The translations under genes and the position numbers were made by a program. This document shows positions 32,401-43,573 of a stretch of DNA of 64,000 bases, piece by piece; positions within the stretch are counted from its first letter, which is position 1; every line of letters starts with the position of its first letter. The notes beneath the pieces were generated by a model. It had not been told where the DNA came from, did no database searches, and was given only the letters and a program-made list of their open reading frames with translations. The DNA comes from Phlyctochytrium arcticum (Eukaryota > Chytridiomycota > Chytridiomycetes > Chytridiales > Chytridiaceae). The stretch spans positions 124,001 through 188,000 of the forward strand of contig JAHLKI010000008.1 of assembly GCA_025602905.1 (NCBI GenBank), read 5' to 3'.

Positions 32401-32624
32401 ACTTTGGCGGGGAATAACCGGTTTACGCATGAGAATTTGGGCACGGTTGCACGGGAGATGGGGGTTAGGAGTGAACAGGAGGTTTCTGGGTTGATTGATA
32501 CGTTGAATAATCAGGGTGGGTGCTTTTCTTTTGTTGTGTGGATTTTTGACTGATTTTGTTGGGAATATATTTAGGGTATTTGCTCAAGAAGGGATATCGG
32601 ATCTATCAGTTGACGACCATGTAG
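29444..32624 (+). CDS. MCM8: DNA helicase MCM8
   Basis: About nine exons. They include 29444-30034, 30087-30222, 30277-30657, 30713-30973, 31027-31462 and an exon from 31539, and the last encodes the C-terminus up to the stop at 32622-32624. The N-terminus is Gly/Arg-rich. The zinc-finger region reads CNACGEG, then CTRYGCKS. The AAA+ core has Walker [12 protein letters not shown], Walker [11 protein letters not shown], sensor 1 [16 protein letters not shown] and Arg finger [13 protein letters not shown]. The runs [19 protein letters not shown] and [20 protein letters not shown] are diagnostic for MCM8 rather than MCM2-7. A C-terminal winged helix follows. MCM8, with MCM9, promotes homologous recombination and meiotic crossovers. 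The 54-nt second intron (30223-30276) is in frame without a stop, so retention would add 18 residues. Confidence 0.92.
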
Positions 32625-33619
32625 TCCCGCTTCTCTCTCACACACGCAGCCGGAGGACATACTTTGGCTACGACAACCTTTGACGTACTGAAACCTCCTT
32701 CTTGACGATCAATTTGAACCTCTGGGGAGGCGGAGATTGCTTCTAGACCCCGCTTACTGCAATTTGGCCCCAAAGCGGAAAGCGCGCTCTTTTGGCCCAC
32801 AGCCTGGCGGCACAGCCATGTAAGCGTATGGGTTGCCTGCCCCGAGTCAGGATCTGGATGCGGTTCGGGCGGTTTTTTGCCTTTCTGCGGAGGCGTCTTT
32901 CCCTTTGGGAACCCTCTCTTCCTACTTGGCCCAGGACAAAGTCTTCCTTCATAAGCCGGGTGGAACTACTGTAGAGGACAGTAAGTAGGAAGCTGGCAGG
33001 AACACAGTGGTGGATGAGTGCCGCCCGCGCAGGGGCAAAGGACCTGAAACGTTCGAATATGGAACACGATTGAATTATCGAATAAAAACAAATTTTATAT
33101 TTGCGGATCTGAAAAAATAGGCCAATGCAACCGACTTACCCAGAGTCTAGATTTCGCGGAGTAATGGCAAAACAAGCAACGCTCCCCTATATAAATCCCG
33201 CTAGATTCGTATATCCCCCGTCAACTTTTTGTTGCATATTGGTTTTTCTTGGGGTTGAAAAGTTGATAGCCCGGCTCGTGCTTAGTTTTGACCCAGGGCA
33301 AAGGGCGAAGTTGACGAAAGGTGCTAACAAACAAAAAAAGTTCCCAGTTGCCAAGACTCTGCAATCTTGTAGCATCTCTTAGACTTGAGACGACAGCAGT
33401 TTTTTTTTATTTGTGGGGTCTTGCGGCGGGAGGAGTCACCTGGAAAACTTTTTGTCAGCCCTTGATCGAGTCGATAGCGGCCACAAAAGCATTGCCTCAA
33501 TTGTTCTTCGGGGATCAAAAGAAAAAGTTGAACGAGACAGACTTTGGAAGATTGAGCTTGGACTTGGACAACAAAGAAAGGACGACTAAATAGAAGACAA
33601 GTCGAGAGCTAGTAACACC
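32625..33619. other. Intergenic between MCM8 and the GT32 gene
   Basis: About 1 kb. A 90-codon plus frame at 33321-33593 (containing LWGLAAGGVTWKTF) ends just before the GT32 ATG. It could be a small gene or an upstream ORF but shows no family. No RNA gene recognised. Confidence 0.45.
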
Positions 33620-34908
33620 ATGGGATTCCTACTGGGCATGCGCCGCGTCAAACGGGCCTCGAATTTCAAACGGACGCTCAAAATCTCGACCCTCTTGACT
33701 GCCCTCTTCCTCCTCCGCCACTACATTGTCACTTCAACCATCATCATATTCACCTTCATCTCCTGGAACTTGCGTCCCATCAACTTTGTCGGGCACGGGA
33801 ACGACGGGTTTAATCTGCACTTGGATAACTTGGAGATTGAGACGGGTGTCAATGTCACTGCATATGGGATGGCTCAGAGCTGGGTCCGGATCGTGGATGA
33901 GACTCGGCAGAGGGGGAGCGGGTTGAGCTCGTTGGTACTGGATCCCTACGGTGGAATTGCAGTAGCAGATGAAACGTTAACTAGCGCCACGTCGAAACGC
34001 TCAAGACGAAACCCCGCCGTCCCCGACCAACTTAACCCCCAGGTCGAGCAGGCCTACCTCAAAGCCCTGACCACCATTGACATGTCCCGCACGCTCCTCA
34101 ATTGGGGCCCAACCACCAATAGCTCATCCCCTTACCTCGTTCCTCCCATCATGCACTACATTGCCATTGACATGACCCCGCCTTACCCCGCCAAATGGCT
34201 CGCTGCTCGGGCCTCCTGTGTCGCTCTCCACCCAACCTGGACATTTATGTACTGGGACACGGCCAGCGCCACGGCATTTATCCAGCGAGAACATCCGACC
34301 TTGTTGAAACAATGGCAGAGTTATCGGGTTCCCATTCAGCGGGCAGATACGTTGCGCTATCTCTTGCTCTATACGTATGGCGGCACGTACTTGGATATGG
34401 ATTTAGAGTGCAAACGGCCTTTGGATCCCTTCCGCAAGTAACTACACTTCCCCCATTCTGATCTCCCTTCCATCAACAAGAACTGACTCTCTCTTCTCTT
34501 TCCAGATTCGAATTCATAGCTCCAGCCGCGCACCCCGTCGGCATCAGCAACGGCTTCATCATGGCTGCCCCCACCCACCCTTTCCTCGCCCAAGTCGTCT
34601 CCCAACTCCCCCTCTTCAACCTCAATTTCGGTTTCCCTTACCTGACCGTCATGTTCTCCTCGGGCTGCATGTACATTTCCGCCCAACACGTCACGAGCCC
34701 CCTCCGCAACGAGCACCTCAAAGTCCTGGGCGGAAAACGGAATCGGCTCAGTGGCCGCGTGGAAACCCCGCTCTTTCGACATTTGGGCGCTAGTTCGTGG
34801 CATGAGGGCGACGCGAAATTGTTTTCGGTCCTCGGAAAGGCGGTTCAGGCTATACCCATCTTTGGCTCAGAGTCGGAAAAGTCCTCCTCCTCCTCCTCCT
34901 CTGCTTAG
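33620..34908 (+). CDS. GT32 family mannosyltransferase, inositol phosphoceramide mannosyltransferase type
   Basis: Two exons, 33620-34438 and about 34506-34908. The start is in a strong context (CACCATGGG). It is a type II membrane protein with an N-terminal anchor near residues 26-50 (LLTALFLLRHYIVTSTIIIFTF). The catalytic region carries the sugar-binding DXD motif in ADTLRYLLLYTYGGTYLDMD, preceded by WTFMYWDTASA. After the intron come EFIAPAAHPVGISNGFIMAA and FPYLTVMFSSGCMYIS. This second half matches the Sur1/Csh1 group, which adds mannose to inositol phosphoceramide in the Golgi, better than Och1-type N-glycan enzymes. The C-terminus ends in a Ser homopolymer (TCC repeat). Substrate is inferred. 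Confidence 0.75.
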
Positions 34909-35265
34909 AAAGTCCCCGAGTGTACACCCTCCCCTATGCATAATTCATTTTCACATTTTCTCTTACCCTTTTTTAATTGTTTGTTTGACTAAAATCTGAT
35001 ACTACATTTTCAACCATCTTCCATCTGCATATCCTTGAAGCGTTATACCCGTACTATACTTACAGTCCCCTCTGGGGCCTCTTGGGTGGGTAAAAAAGTC
35101 CAAAACAGCCAGTGTCGCAGTGTCCTGGGCAGTGTCGAAACCCACCATTTGTCTTAAAAAGGGTAAATGACCTTGTTACCAGGCGGAAAACAGGGCGGAA
35201 AACGTCGGAAAACCCACAAAATCTCTCAACCGCCAAAAATTGGTCAATCTCTGTAAAGAAAACAA
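34909..35265. other. Intergenic between GT32 and TIM54
   Basis: 3' flank and promoter of the next rightward gene; nothing else seen. Confidence 0.5.
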
Positions 35266-36332
35266 ATGTCGGCACCAGTAGTAGCAAGGACCCTGCGGTC
35301 CCGTCTTCCCTCGCGGAACTGGTCCATTTTTTGGTCCCTCACTGGCACCCTCACATCCCTCGCCCTCTACGACAAATACCATCTCAAACTCGTCCGTCAA
35401 GACCTCAAATCCCAAGCTCAAGTCTTGTCTGATGAAAAATGTCAGACTTGGGAAACCCCCCGTAAAGTCAAAGTCTTTGTGCCGCCAACGTTTTGGGCAA
35501 GGTACTGGTTTAAGCAGTATGTTAGGCCGGGTATGTTAACCTTTTTAGTGAGTTCTGAGTTGTGCGGGTGATTAACCTCGTTCCTTTAGTGTTTGATGAT
35601 GCCGCATTGGACTATGAGCTGATTGAGCCCAAAGCACCGGGCCAGATTGTCAAATCCGTCCGCGAGAAACTATGGACGGGAAAAGACGAGGCGGCCGCCC
35701 GGAAAGCGAGTGGATACAAGTATGAGATTAACCCGTTCGGAGAGTTGGCGGTTGAATTGGGCAAACGGCCACAGTACGATCCGGGTGTGGGGCTCGTGGC
35801 TATTGGGTGCAATGGGTGGAGGGAAGTGTTGAGGGGGGTCAAGGAGGGTACGATGGGCGAGCGGCCTCCACCCCCACCACCCGTGGTCGAGGTTGCCCCT
35901 GAGACTACTACTACTACGATACCTGATACCACCGCCTCATCCTCCGACGAGTCATCAACCCCTGAACCTCCATCACCACCCAAACCCGAACCCCCCGTCG
36001 ACCCGACCATCCCCCTCTCCCCATCCAACATCCCGACCTTCCCTCTCCCCGCCCTCGGCTTCCTCACCTGCCGCAACCCAGCAGGCTGGACCGGCTTCCC
36101 CGCCCGCATCTACGGCTGGTTCAACGAACGCCACACGGCCCGCGAAATCGGCACCCAAGCTCTCACTATTGCCTTTGGCCGTGTCCGCCCCTTTGATCCC
36201 GAACATGACCCGGCACTCGGCACCAAAGATTTATTCGTGGATGAGGATTGGCCCGTTGAAGAGCAGGAACGGTTGAAAGAACAGGTCGATATTCCGGTCG
36301 AGTTGGCTGGGCGGCTGTCGGTTTATGCGTAG
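35266..36332 (+). CDS. TIM54: Mitochondrial import inner membrane translocase subunit Tim54
   Basis: Two exons joined across about 35531-35589 (RPVFDDAALDYE). The N-terminus has a basic stretch and one membrane helix (WSIFWSLTGTLTSLALYDKY), followed by the family motif PRKVKVFVPP. The central region contains INPFGELAVELGKRPQYDPG, a Pro/Ser/Thr-rich insert (about residues 195-250), then NPAGWTGFPARIYGWFNERH and a C-terminal acidic region ending LAGRLSVYA. Tim54 is part of the TIM22 carrier translocase of the mitochondrial inner membrane. The low-complexity insert is longer than I expect for yeast. The match rests on the N-terminal helix, the PRKV motif and the final ARIYGW block. Confidence 0.8.
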
Positions 36333-37333
36333 ACTTTGTCTAGTTTTTCTTTTTCCCTGTTGCTATTTATTATTTATCTCTCTCTCTCTTTCTCTGCTTC
36401 CTCCATGTACTTATCTTATTCCCCGCCATTACATCTTACCCAATCCCATCATTTCTTGGTACGAAATTACACTAAGGCACGTTCAACAATTTCAATTTGC
36501 TATCGGTTATTCTTGATATAAATGTAATTATTTGTAGAGGTTTCTGGGCTGGAATGCCACGTATTCTTATGATTTTGCAAAACAAAACCCATGTATAAAG
36601 AGTGTCGGAACGTAACCAAATCCTGCGATGGGATACCCATTTGTCTTTCAAACTTTTTTTTTTTTGCTATCCTTGACAATCTGACTGGAACGAGATATCC
36701 CAACAACTATACTGTACTTCTTTCATCTCTTAAGTCCGAGAGATGTAACATTGACATTTCTCAATGGACCGTCATATTATCATTGGTTTTTCTTGGAATT
36801 TTCCACCTGCTCTTTGAAACATTCTGACAATGCATGTATATCATAAACTATCTCTAACAAATTTAACTCAACGAATAACTAGGAACCAAAAGATATATTC
36901 ATTGGTATACTGTTCGTTCATTGCTCAACCTTTTTTTACCGGTACGATGTTATTTTTTTCGGATTTTTTTGGCCAGTCTTCCGACGACCGGAACGAGACC
37001 TAGGAAACAAAATAAAATCATGAATATGGTCCCGATAACTAAAGATTCTTTACATGTTCTCCGAGATCCGAAAACATAGAAGGTTGCGGAGCCGTAATAA
37101 TACACCTGCATCTCACCCGGAAGGTCGCTCCGAGCCGCGAAATGTGCATCGCATGCAAAAGAAGGAACCCGACTATTAATTTTCATTCCGTTCCGGACGT
37201 TGAATGAACGGGAAAAACGGGCAAAACTAAAAAAGTTAAAAAAGGATATAGAATGGACTGAGGTTCTCGTATTTCCTCCTTACCCAGGTTCCTCATCAAA
37301 CACATCTCCATACCTCATCCAAAACACCAAACA
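36333..37333. other. Intergenic, possibly with one small minus-strand gene
   Basis: A 1-kb AT-rich region between TIM54 and the Cys-rich secreted gene. Apart from the possible small membrane protein at 36950-37111, I see only T-rich tracts (for example 36651-36664) and no repeat. Confidence 0.45.
36950..37111 (-). CDS. Possible small single-pass membrane protein
   Basis: From an internal Met (37109-37111) the frame gives 53 residues, MQVYYYGSATFYVFGSRR, then a hydrophobic helix (LVIGTIFMILFCFLGLVPVV) and a basic end (GRLAKKIRKK). Size and layout (YY near the start, one helix, lysine-rich tail) recall ATP synthase subunit k (Atp19), but identity is not established. The frame extends upstream to 37186. 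An alternative reading splices out 37030-36990 and destroys the helix. Weak call. Confidence 0.3.
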   Translation of the reverse strand: MQVYYYGSATFYVFGSRRTCKESLVIGTIFMILFCFLGLVPVVGRLAKKIRKK

Positions 37334-38056
37334 ATGCCCTCCATCAAGTCCGTTCTCACTGTTGGTGCCATCGCCGTATTCGCCTCAGTACATGCCCAAC
37401 CGGTCAAAAACGCTCCTCCCATCCCCTGGGCCGAATTCGTCAACCCCGCCGCCCCCATCGAGTGCCAAAAAACCTTTTCAGGCCCTGAAGCCCAGGAATT
37501 TGTCAAAGTCTGTGCTCCCTCTTTCGGTGCCATTGGCGGTGAAGCCACCACTCCCGTCTACTACGACGCTCTCTTCTCGCAACCCTTCCAGGACTCGTAT
37601 TGTACAGCTGAATGCGCAGTCAAAGTCGAAATTCTATTCGCCAAGTTTACCGAAACGTGTGGGAATACGCCGCTACTCAACCCGGAGCGATTCGGCAGTG
37701 ACGACGGATCATGGCCCGCACTCGTCCCCTACCAAAAATTGACTTCCGCCAGCAGTCTACAGATTGCCCACTACATTCGCAACATCCACTGCAACCAACT
37801 CGAAAACAATGCGGTTTGCATCACCCAGCTCTGGAACGCGGCCAAGAAAGTCGGCAAGGCCTCCCTGCGCAGTATTGCGACCCCCGAAGTCATTTGCCAG
37901 GTTCCTGTTTGTGCGGCAAAAATGATTGCGGCTGCTGAACAGTCTCAGGCTCTAAACCCCGATTTTGCTGAACTGGTTGTCGGCCCCCACATTATTGCTG
38001 GCAAGAAGGCTCTGGCGACTTGCCCTCCTCCTGCTCAACACTCTTGCTCGGCGTAG
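37334..38056 (+). CDS. Cysteine-rich secreted protein
   Basis: A single exon of 240 residues with a clean signal peptide (MPSIKSVLTVGAIAVFASVHAQ). The mature protein has about ten cysteines spaced along the chain (IECQKT, KVCAPS, SYCTAEC, ETCGN, IHCNQ, AVCITQ, VICQVPVC, ATCPPP, HSCSA), suggesting a disulphide-rich fold. No membrane helix or GPI tail, so likely released. I recognise no family. The single exon and strong signal peptide resemble those of other secreted proteins in this window, but there is no sequence relation to the 15.6 kb protein. Confidence 0.7.
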   Translation: MPSIKSVLTVGAIAVFASVHAQPVKNAPPIPWAEFVNPAAPIECQKTFSGPEAQEFVKVCAPSFGAIGGEATTPVYYDALFSQPFQDSYCTAECAVKVEILFAKFTETCGNTPLLNPERFGSDDGSWPALVPYQKLTSASSLQIAHYIRNIHCNQLENNAVCITQLWNAAKKVGKASLRSIATPEVICQVPVCAAKMIAAAEQSQALNPDFAELVVGPHIIAGKKALATCPPPAQHSCSA

Positions 38057-38341
38057 AGAGTTTATAGATAGACTAGAACCTTATAAGTAGTAGGAATTGT
38101 TTCTCTGATGCTTTTATTTTTGAGATACCTTCCAAATATAACCTATACTATTTTGTGACTTTTATACACGACGTTTGGTCGTTTACCTGCGACCCAACGC
38201 GTTCTGCTAGCAAGTACTCCGGTTGAAGACAACATTTTCATTGTCAATTGCAAACGGTATATGGGGATTTTGGAGATATGATTTATACATATGTACGGGT
38301 AAAAAACAATGATTGGAAGAAAAAAATGCCGACCCCAGATT

Positions 38342-39286
38342 CTATGATTCCTCCTCATCATCGTCCCCATCCTCATCATTGTCGTCGTCCTCATTCGCCT
38401 GTTTGGCCAATACAATATTGACACACTCCCGAAAGGCAGTAGCAAACATATCCTGCACCCCCTCTCCCGTCACACACGATGTCTCAAAATACCTATAATA
38501 CCAGACATTCAAAACCAACCCAACATAGAATAATCCAAAAAAAATAAATAAAAAACACTTACAGCATCCCCCGCTCTTTACCCCACCGCTCCCCTTCCTT
38601 TTTACTCACCCGTCGTGACAAATCCACTTTATTCCCAATCAACACCCGCGTAACCGCTTCTTCTCCGCCATAACTATCCACTTCTTCCATCCATGCCGTC
38701 AAATGCGTAAACGAGGCTGGATCAGAGAGAGAAAAGACGAGGAGGAGGAGGTGCGTGTCTCGGTAGAACTCGTTGCGGATAGGAAGGTGGGAGGGGTGTC
38801 CCGATAAATCCCAAAAATTGAATTTTACTGTATATAAAGTGTCATACTTTTATTTTAGACCTTGGCTTTAGTATCTGGAACCTTACCTTCTCGTTTATCT
38901 TCTTCATCTCCATCCTTCTTCTTGTCTCCACCTCCTTCCCCTTCCTCAACTGGGACCCATCCAGTCTTGACCCCATAATCAACTCCAATGGTCGCAACAT
39001 AATCGCTCACAAACTACAAAATCGAATTTAGATATTCAAAAAGTCAAAGCAGTCAATTTTAAGCAATGTCTTCGTTACCCGTCCTTCGCAGTATCGTTTT
39101 ATCAAACAACTTTTTCCTGTCCCGGCGTCTCCAGCAGTCAATATTTTTATCCTAATCAAAAGTAGGATAAATCACAGAATGTTAATGATCCATTATGAGC
39201 TTTAAGTAGGGACCTTGCTATGCTCACCGTAACGCGTCGGAATGGGTTTTTATGGGTGTTGAGAGGTGTCCTGGGGATCTGTCCAT
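38342..39286 (-). CDS. RJL-family (DNAJC27-like) small GTPase without J domain
   Basis: Six exons, each too short to stand out alone; the first five I can place are 39286-39228, 39151-39079, 39013-38887, 38828-38563 and 38492-38342. The product begins MDRSPGHLSTPIKTHSDALR, then IKILTAGDAGTGKSCLIKRY (G1), FVSDYVATIGVDYGVK (G2 region), VKFNFWDLSGHPSHLPIRNE (G3 as WDLSG), VLIGNKVDLS (G4) and YFETSCVTGEGVQDMF (G5). KSCLIKRYCEGRF and IRNEFYRDT are typical of RJL/DNAJC27. The animal protein has a C-terminal J domain; here the end is acidic (DDDNDEDGDDDEEES) with no J domain and no prenylation cysteine. RJL has been associated with flagellated eukaryotes. Confidence 0.85.
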
Positions 39287-39523
39287 TGGTCTCTGATCTG
39301 CTGTAATGCTTTCACGCGTTTGGAGGCGTCAAAAACGCGTCAAGGCATCCTGCAGAGTTTGAAGTTGTCCGAAAGCAGATTTACGGTTTACATGCATCTT
39401 TCAAAGAGACGAGAAAGGTGATGGGAGGAAGTGCCCAAAATGATTATTAAATTAAAAAATTTGTACACGGTAGTTGAATAAATAGAAATAAAGTGTATAG
39501 ATAGGATTGCATCGCAAAACAGA

Positions 39524-41805
39524 TCAAAAGAAGCTCATGCCCTGACTTTTAGCCTTCTTGGTCTGCCTCTGCTCCTTTTTCATGTCCTCCCAGTCATCAG
39601 CGCCTCCCCCATCACTGCTATCGTCGTCACTACTGCTATCATGACCACCTCGCGTCCGTTTGCCTGATGCTTCCACGGTGGGTTTGGTACCAGCCGGTTT
39701 GGCCACAAAGCTGCCATCACTTTTGGCTTTAACAACTGCTATCCGTTTTTTCTCCCGTTTTTCGCGGCGCTCGAGGCGTTTGGCTTTTCGGTCTTTATGA
39801 TCTGACCAGGCCACCGTTTCCCCCCGTGTCTCCTTCTTTTTGCTCTTCTTGGAGTCGCCTTCCGCCCGTTTTTTCTCGAGTGCATCCAGGCGATGCTTTT
39901 CCCGAGCCTTGTCTTTGAACTTGATGTCACCTTCCAGAACAATGGGCTCGAAGGTCGTCTTCCGGTTTTTGAGTTCGGGCATTTTGGGTAGACGGGCCAG
40001 ACCAAATCCGCGGGCCACACCTCCTACATCCAACTTTTTGAACTGAAAGATGAAACTGGCTTGGTGCTCGTTATAGGCGCGGATAAATGAGACAAAAGCA
40101 CGGAGAGAGAGGTCGTGGAGGGCGCGGTCGGAGAGGTTTAGGAGGAGAATCTGGTTGAGGATAGCGGTGGGATGCCAGTTTGCTTTTGTGGGGACTTTGC
40201 GGGGTAGGACGAGCGGTTGGGGAAGAGGAGCTGGCGCTGGTATTTCCGTCTCGACGTTCTTGAGAGCAGAGGGAAACTCTGTCACGGGTACCTTGCGAAC
40301 CCGCAAGAAGTCCACGTACGACTCTTCACCTTCACCCAGATAGACTACAGCACGACCACCCCTACCTGCCCGCCCTGTGCGTCCACAGCGATGGGCAAAG
40401 GCTTTTGGATCCTGTGGTGGATCGAATTGTACGACCCAATCTATATCAGGAATGTCGAGTCCACGGGCGGCTACGTCTGTGCAAAGGAGAACGGCAGGGG
40501 GTGGGGCGGAGGTAAATGATTGAAAAGTGGCCGTTCGTTTCAGTGGTGGTTGCTTGCCGTGAAGAGAGTGGAGCGGATGGGATTTCAGGTGGGGGAGTTG
40601 GGAAAGAATCTGTTTCATACTCGAGCATTAAATTTTAAGTTCGAACAATTAGATCCTGACAGTATCATACCTTGAAGTAGTAATCCACACAAGCACAGGT
40701 TGCAAAATAAACCATTACTTTGTGCCCCTGTCCCTCCCCTCGTTCCAGGAAATGAACCAATTCAGCAACTTTCCGATCCGGTTCGCACATGGTATATCCA
40801 ATGCTCAGACTCGACGGCGTCATTTGTTCGACATGCTGCGTTTTTGCCTTCTTGGGCACTTCCTCTGCGTCTTCGGTCACAGCAGGAGCTTTGGCAGGTG
40901 TTGTAGCCTCGACTTTGACTTGCACATTTACAGGATTCCGCAGACCGACACGGACGATTTGAGCCAATCCTTCAGACATGGTGGCCGAGAATAATCCTGT
41001 CCGACGCTGTTTTGGCAGTTTGGCAAAGATCTGATTGAGCGCTTGTTCAAATCCCATATCGAGGAGTCGATCTGCTTCGTCGAGAACCAAAACATCCAAA
41101 TCTTTGACGTTCAAAAGATGGGGTCGAGAAAGCATCGCTAGAAGACGACCGGGGGTGGCGATCAGCAGTTGGGCAGGGGATGAGAGAAAGAGGCCAATAT
41201 CCTCTTGAAGTGGGGTGCCACCGATATAACAGCCGTGTGACAAGTTGGGAAGCGTGATCCGCTTCTCCTCGTCCTCATCATCATTTTCCTCTGGTATCCC
41301 CGTATCCGATTCCCTGGCTATTATTTCCCGATCCCGAAATTCCTTTACGCTTCCCAGAAACGTCTTTGCCACCTCGTAGATTTGCCCAGCCAGCTCTCTT
41401 GTTGGAGTGATGATGATGGCTCCGACTTGGTTCTTCTTGAGTCCGCGGCCGTCTCGGTATGATCGAATCAGTATCTCGAGAATGGGGATGATAAAGGCGA
41501 GCGTCTTTCCTGATCCTGTGGCCGCCTATATATATGTAAGCAAGGATGGTCCAGCAACTTTGACAAGCAACAACAAGTACCTCAACAACAACATCCTTGT
41601 TTTTCATAAACAGGGGGACTGTTGAGGCCTGAACTGGTGTCATTTGATCGAAACCAAGTATACGTAGCGCATCCTGACTATGTGGATAGAGACTGGTTGA
41701 GAATGCTTTCCAACTTTTTAAGCGGCTTCAAATTCCTTACATTGGTTCCGAGAGTACTGGCCGGAGCCCATCCCATGTCCCCGCATCCGCTATGCTGTCT
41801 GTCAT
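39524..41805 (-). CDS. SPB4: DEAD-box ATP-dependent RNA helicase Spb4/DDX55
   Basis: A multi-exon leftward gene. The start ATG at 41803-41805 gives [20 protein letters not shown], then an intron, then [20 protein letters not shown] (Q motif). The helicase motifs follow: [71 protein letters not shown] and [13 protein letters not shown]. The C-terminal extension ([19 protein letters not shown], then a Lys/Arg-rich tail and SQGMSFF) is that of Spb4/DDX55, needed for 60S ribosomal subunit assembly in the nucleolus. An acidic insert ([10 protein letters not shown]) lies between motifs Ia and Ib. It is divergent with the ANCHR homologue, sharing about 190 bases. Confidence 0.92.
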
Positions 41806-41994
41806 CCTTATTAATGCTGCAGGAGTCCTGTTCAAAAATTCATGCAAAATGTCGGCCAAAACAAATTCAACTTCCCAACTTCTGACTTGGGTCACATGAT
41901 CCCGTAAAGTCATCAAATTCCAAAGTTTCGCGTCAACGATTCAAGACGTTTGAACATTTTCAAAGGCGAAAAGACGACGGGAAAAGCACTACAC
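41806..41994. promoter_or_regulatory. Short shared promoter between SPB4 and the ANCHR homologue
   Basis: Only 189 bases separate the two divergent start codons, so both promoters must lie here. No clear TATA element; no named factor site identified. Confidence 0.5.
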
Positions 41995-43195
41995 ATGAGT
42001 GATCCGGACAAGGAGTTGCGGGAGCGCTTCGAGCGGCTCAAAACCTCAAAAAACGACAGCACTTTACCCACGTAAGACGCTTCATTCTTGGTACTATACT
42101 GGTCGGAAACCGTTTACTAAAGAACTCTTCACAGCGACGACGAACTATATGGCCGACTCAAATCCCTGACAGGCAGTGATCCAATTGCCGCCTCTCCCTC
42201 AAAGCCATCACCCCGCTCCCCCACCCGCCGATTCATCCCACCCCATGCGGCTTCCGCTGCCCATCTCGCCGACACTGCCCATCTGGATGCCGAACTCTCG
42301 CAATGGATGATGGGCAAGGATCTGTTGGACGATGTCGACGTTAGCCTCGCGTGGGAAGGAGAGAATATCAATGTACCTGCTACCCCAGTACCAGGAGAAC
42401 CCCGTCAGACCTCTTTTTCCACCAAAGGAGACAAGGACACCGATGGGAAATACGTTGATTACACAGAGCTGGTCCTCACTTCACCCTCAACGGCCAAGCT
42501 CTCCAAAACCAGTTTTTTTGACCACCCCTTTGCGCAAGACTCTCAGGACGCATCCGACGCGTCGACTTCGGATGATCCCGCCGTGAGAGCCTTGATGGAT
42601 GAGATTCAGGCGGAGATTGCTTTGGAGGACAAGTATGGGACGCATTCGGAGAATGCCGAATCGGACCTGGAGGTCAGGATGCGCGGACTGCGCGACTTTA
42701 ACCCACCTATTCCTGCCGAATCTGCAAGCCAGAAAACCACCACGGTCTCACCAACATCATCATCAAACACCCCTTCATCAACCTCTAAAGTTATCAAATC
42801 TACCAATTTATCCGACTCATCATCTACATCAATACAAAATTCCGCCCCGCTTGGTCTACCACCACGGCCTCTGGATTTGGAAGAATTCCGATCTGGTGGG
42901 GATGATGACATTGATTCATGGTGTTGTAAGTTTTCAATCGCCGACTGTAAAACAGAGCACACGTTTACTTACCCGGGTTTCCATGTAGGCATATGCAACG
43001 ATGATGCCACAGTTCGCTGTGAAGAATGCGATGACGATCCATATTGCGCAAGGGTATGGATGGGCTTCAATACATGCATCTTTAACAATGGCGCTAACCC
43101 AAGCTCTCTTGTAGTGTTTCCGGGAAGGTCACCAAACCGATCCCGAACTTCGGCGTCACATTGCATCGAAAATTGTGCGGAAGGGAAAGTCATGA
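41995..43195 (+). CDS. Abscission/NoCut checkpoint regulator (ANCHR, ZFYVE19-like)
   Basis: Four exons: 41995-42071, 42135-42925, 42989-43053 and 43115-43195. The N-terminus MSDPDKELRERFERLK and the central EVRMRGLRDF are helical. The C-terminus is a B-box/FYVE-like zinc module, WCCICNDDATVRCEECDDDP then YCARCFREGHQ, nearly the same pattern as the C-terminal end of human ZFYVE19 (WCCICNEDATLRC...CARCFREGHD). ANCHR delays cytokinetic abscission by restraining VPS4 and ESCRT-III. The N-terminal FYVE finger of the human protein is not present, so membrane binding by PI3P is doubtful. The intervening 180 residues are Ser/Thr/Pro-rich and probably disordered. Confidence 0.75.
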
Positions 43196-43573
43196 TATGG
43201 AAAGATGGACAATTATAGGATTCGTTTACGTCGCATCCTCTTTGACAACGCGTGTTTCCATGTCTGTACTGTAAATCTCTGATACCCTAGACTTGGGGGC
43301 GTAGGCGGTAGTGAAATACCCCCAACACTTTTGTGACTAGCCCAGCAATATCCAATTTTGTGCGTTATATTTTGTGTCTACACTGGATCACCAAAGGGGA
43401 TTTTTACAAACGAAAACAACTTTTTCACTGTACAAAAGACATGAGTGTGCGTGATGAGAAGAATGGATGGGGAATCGCCGGGATCGGTCCATCGATTTAT
43501 GAGAGTTTTTTTAATGTGGTCAGAAGAATATATAGTCGCGGTCACCTTGTGGACCGAAGCGTATACAAGAGGC

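Noticed and set aside
32625..33320. Search for a tRNA or snRNA in the 1-kb gap after MCM8
   Set aside because: Short B-box-like strings exist but no cloverleaf or matching A-box could be made by eye.
37200..37742. Plus frame overlapping the start of the Cys-rich secreted gene
   Set aside because: The overlapping frame has a perfect signal peptide and ordered cysteines, while this one is Ser/Pro low complexity.
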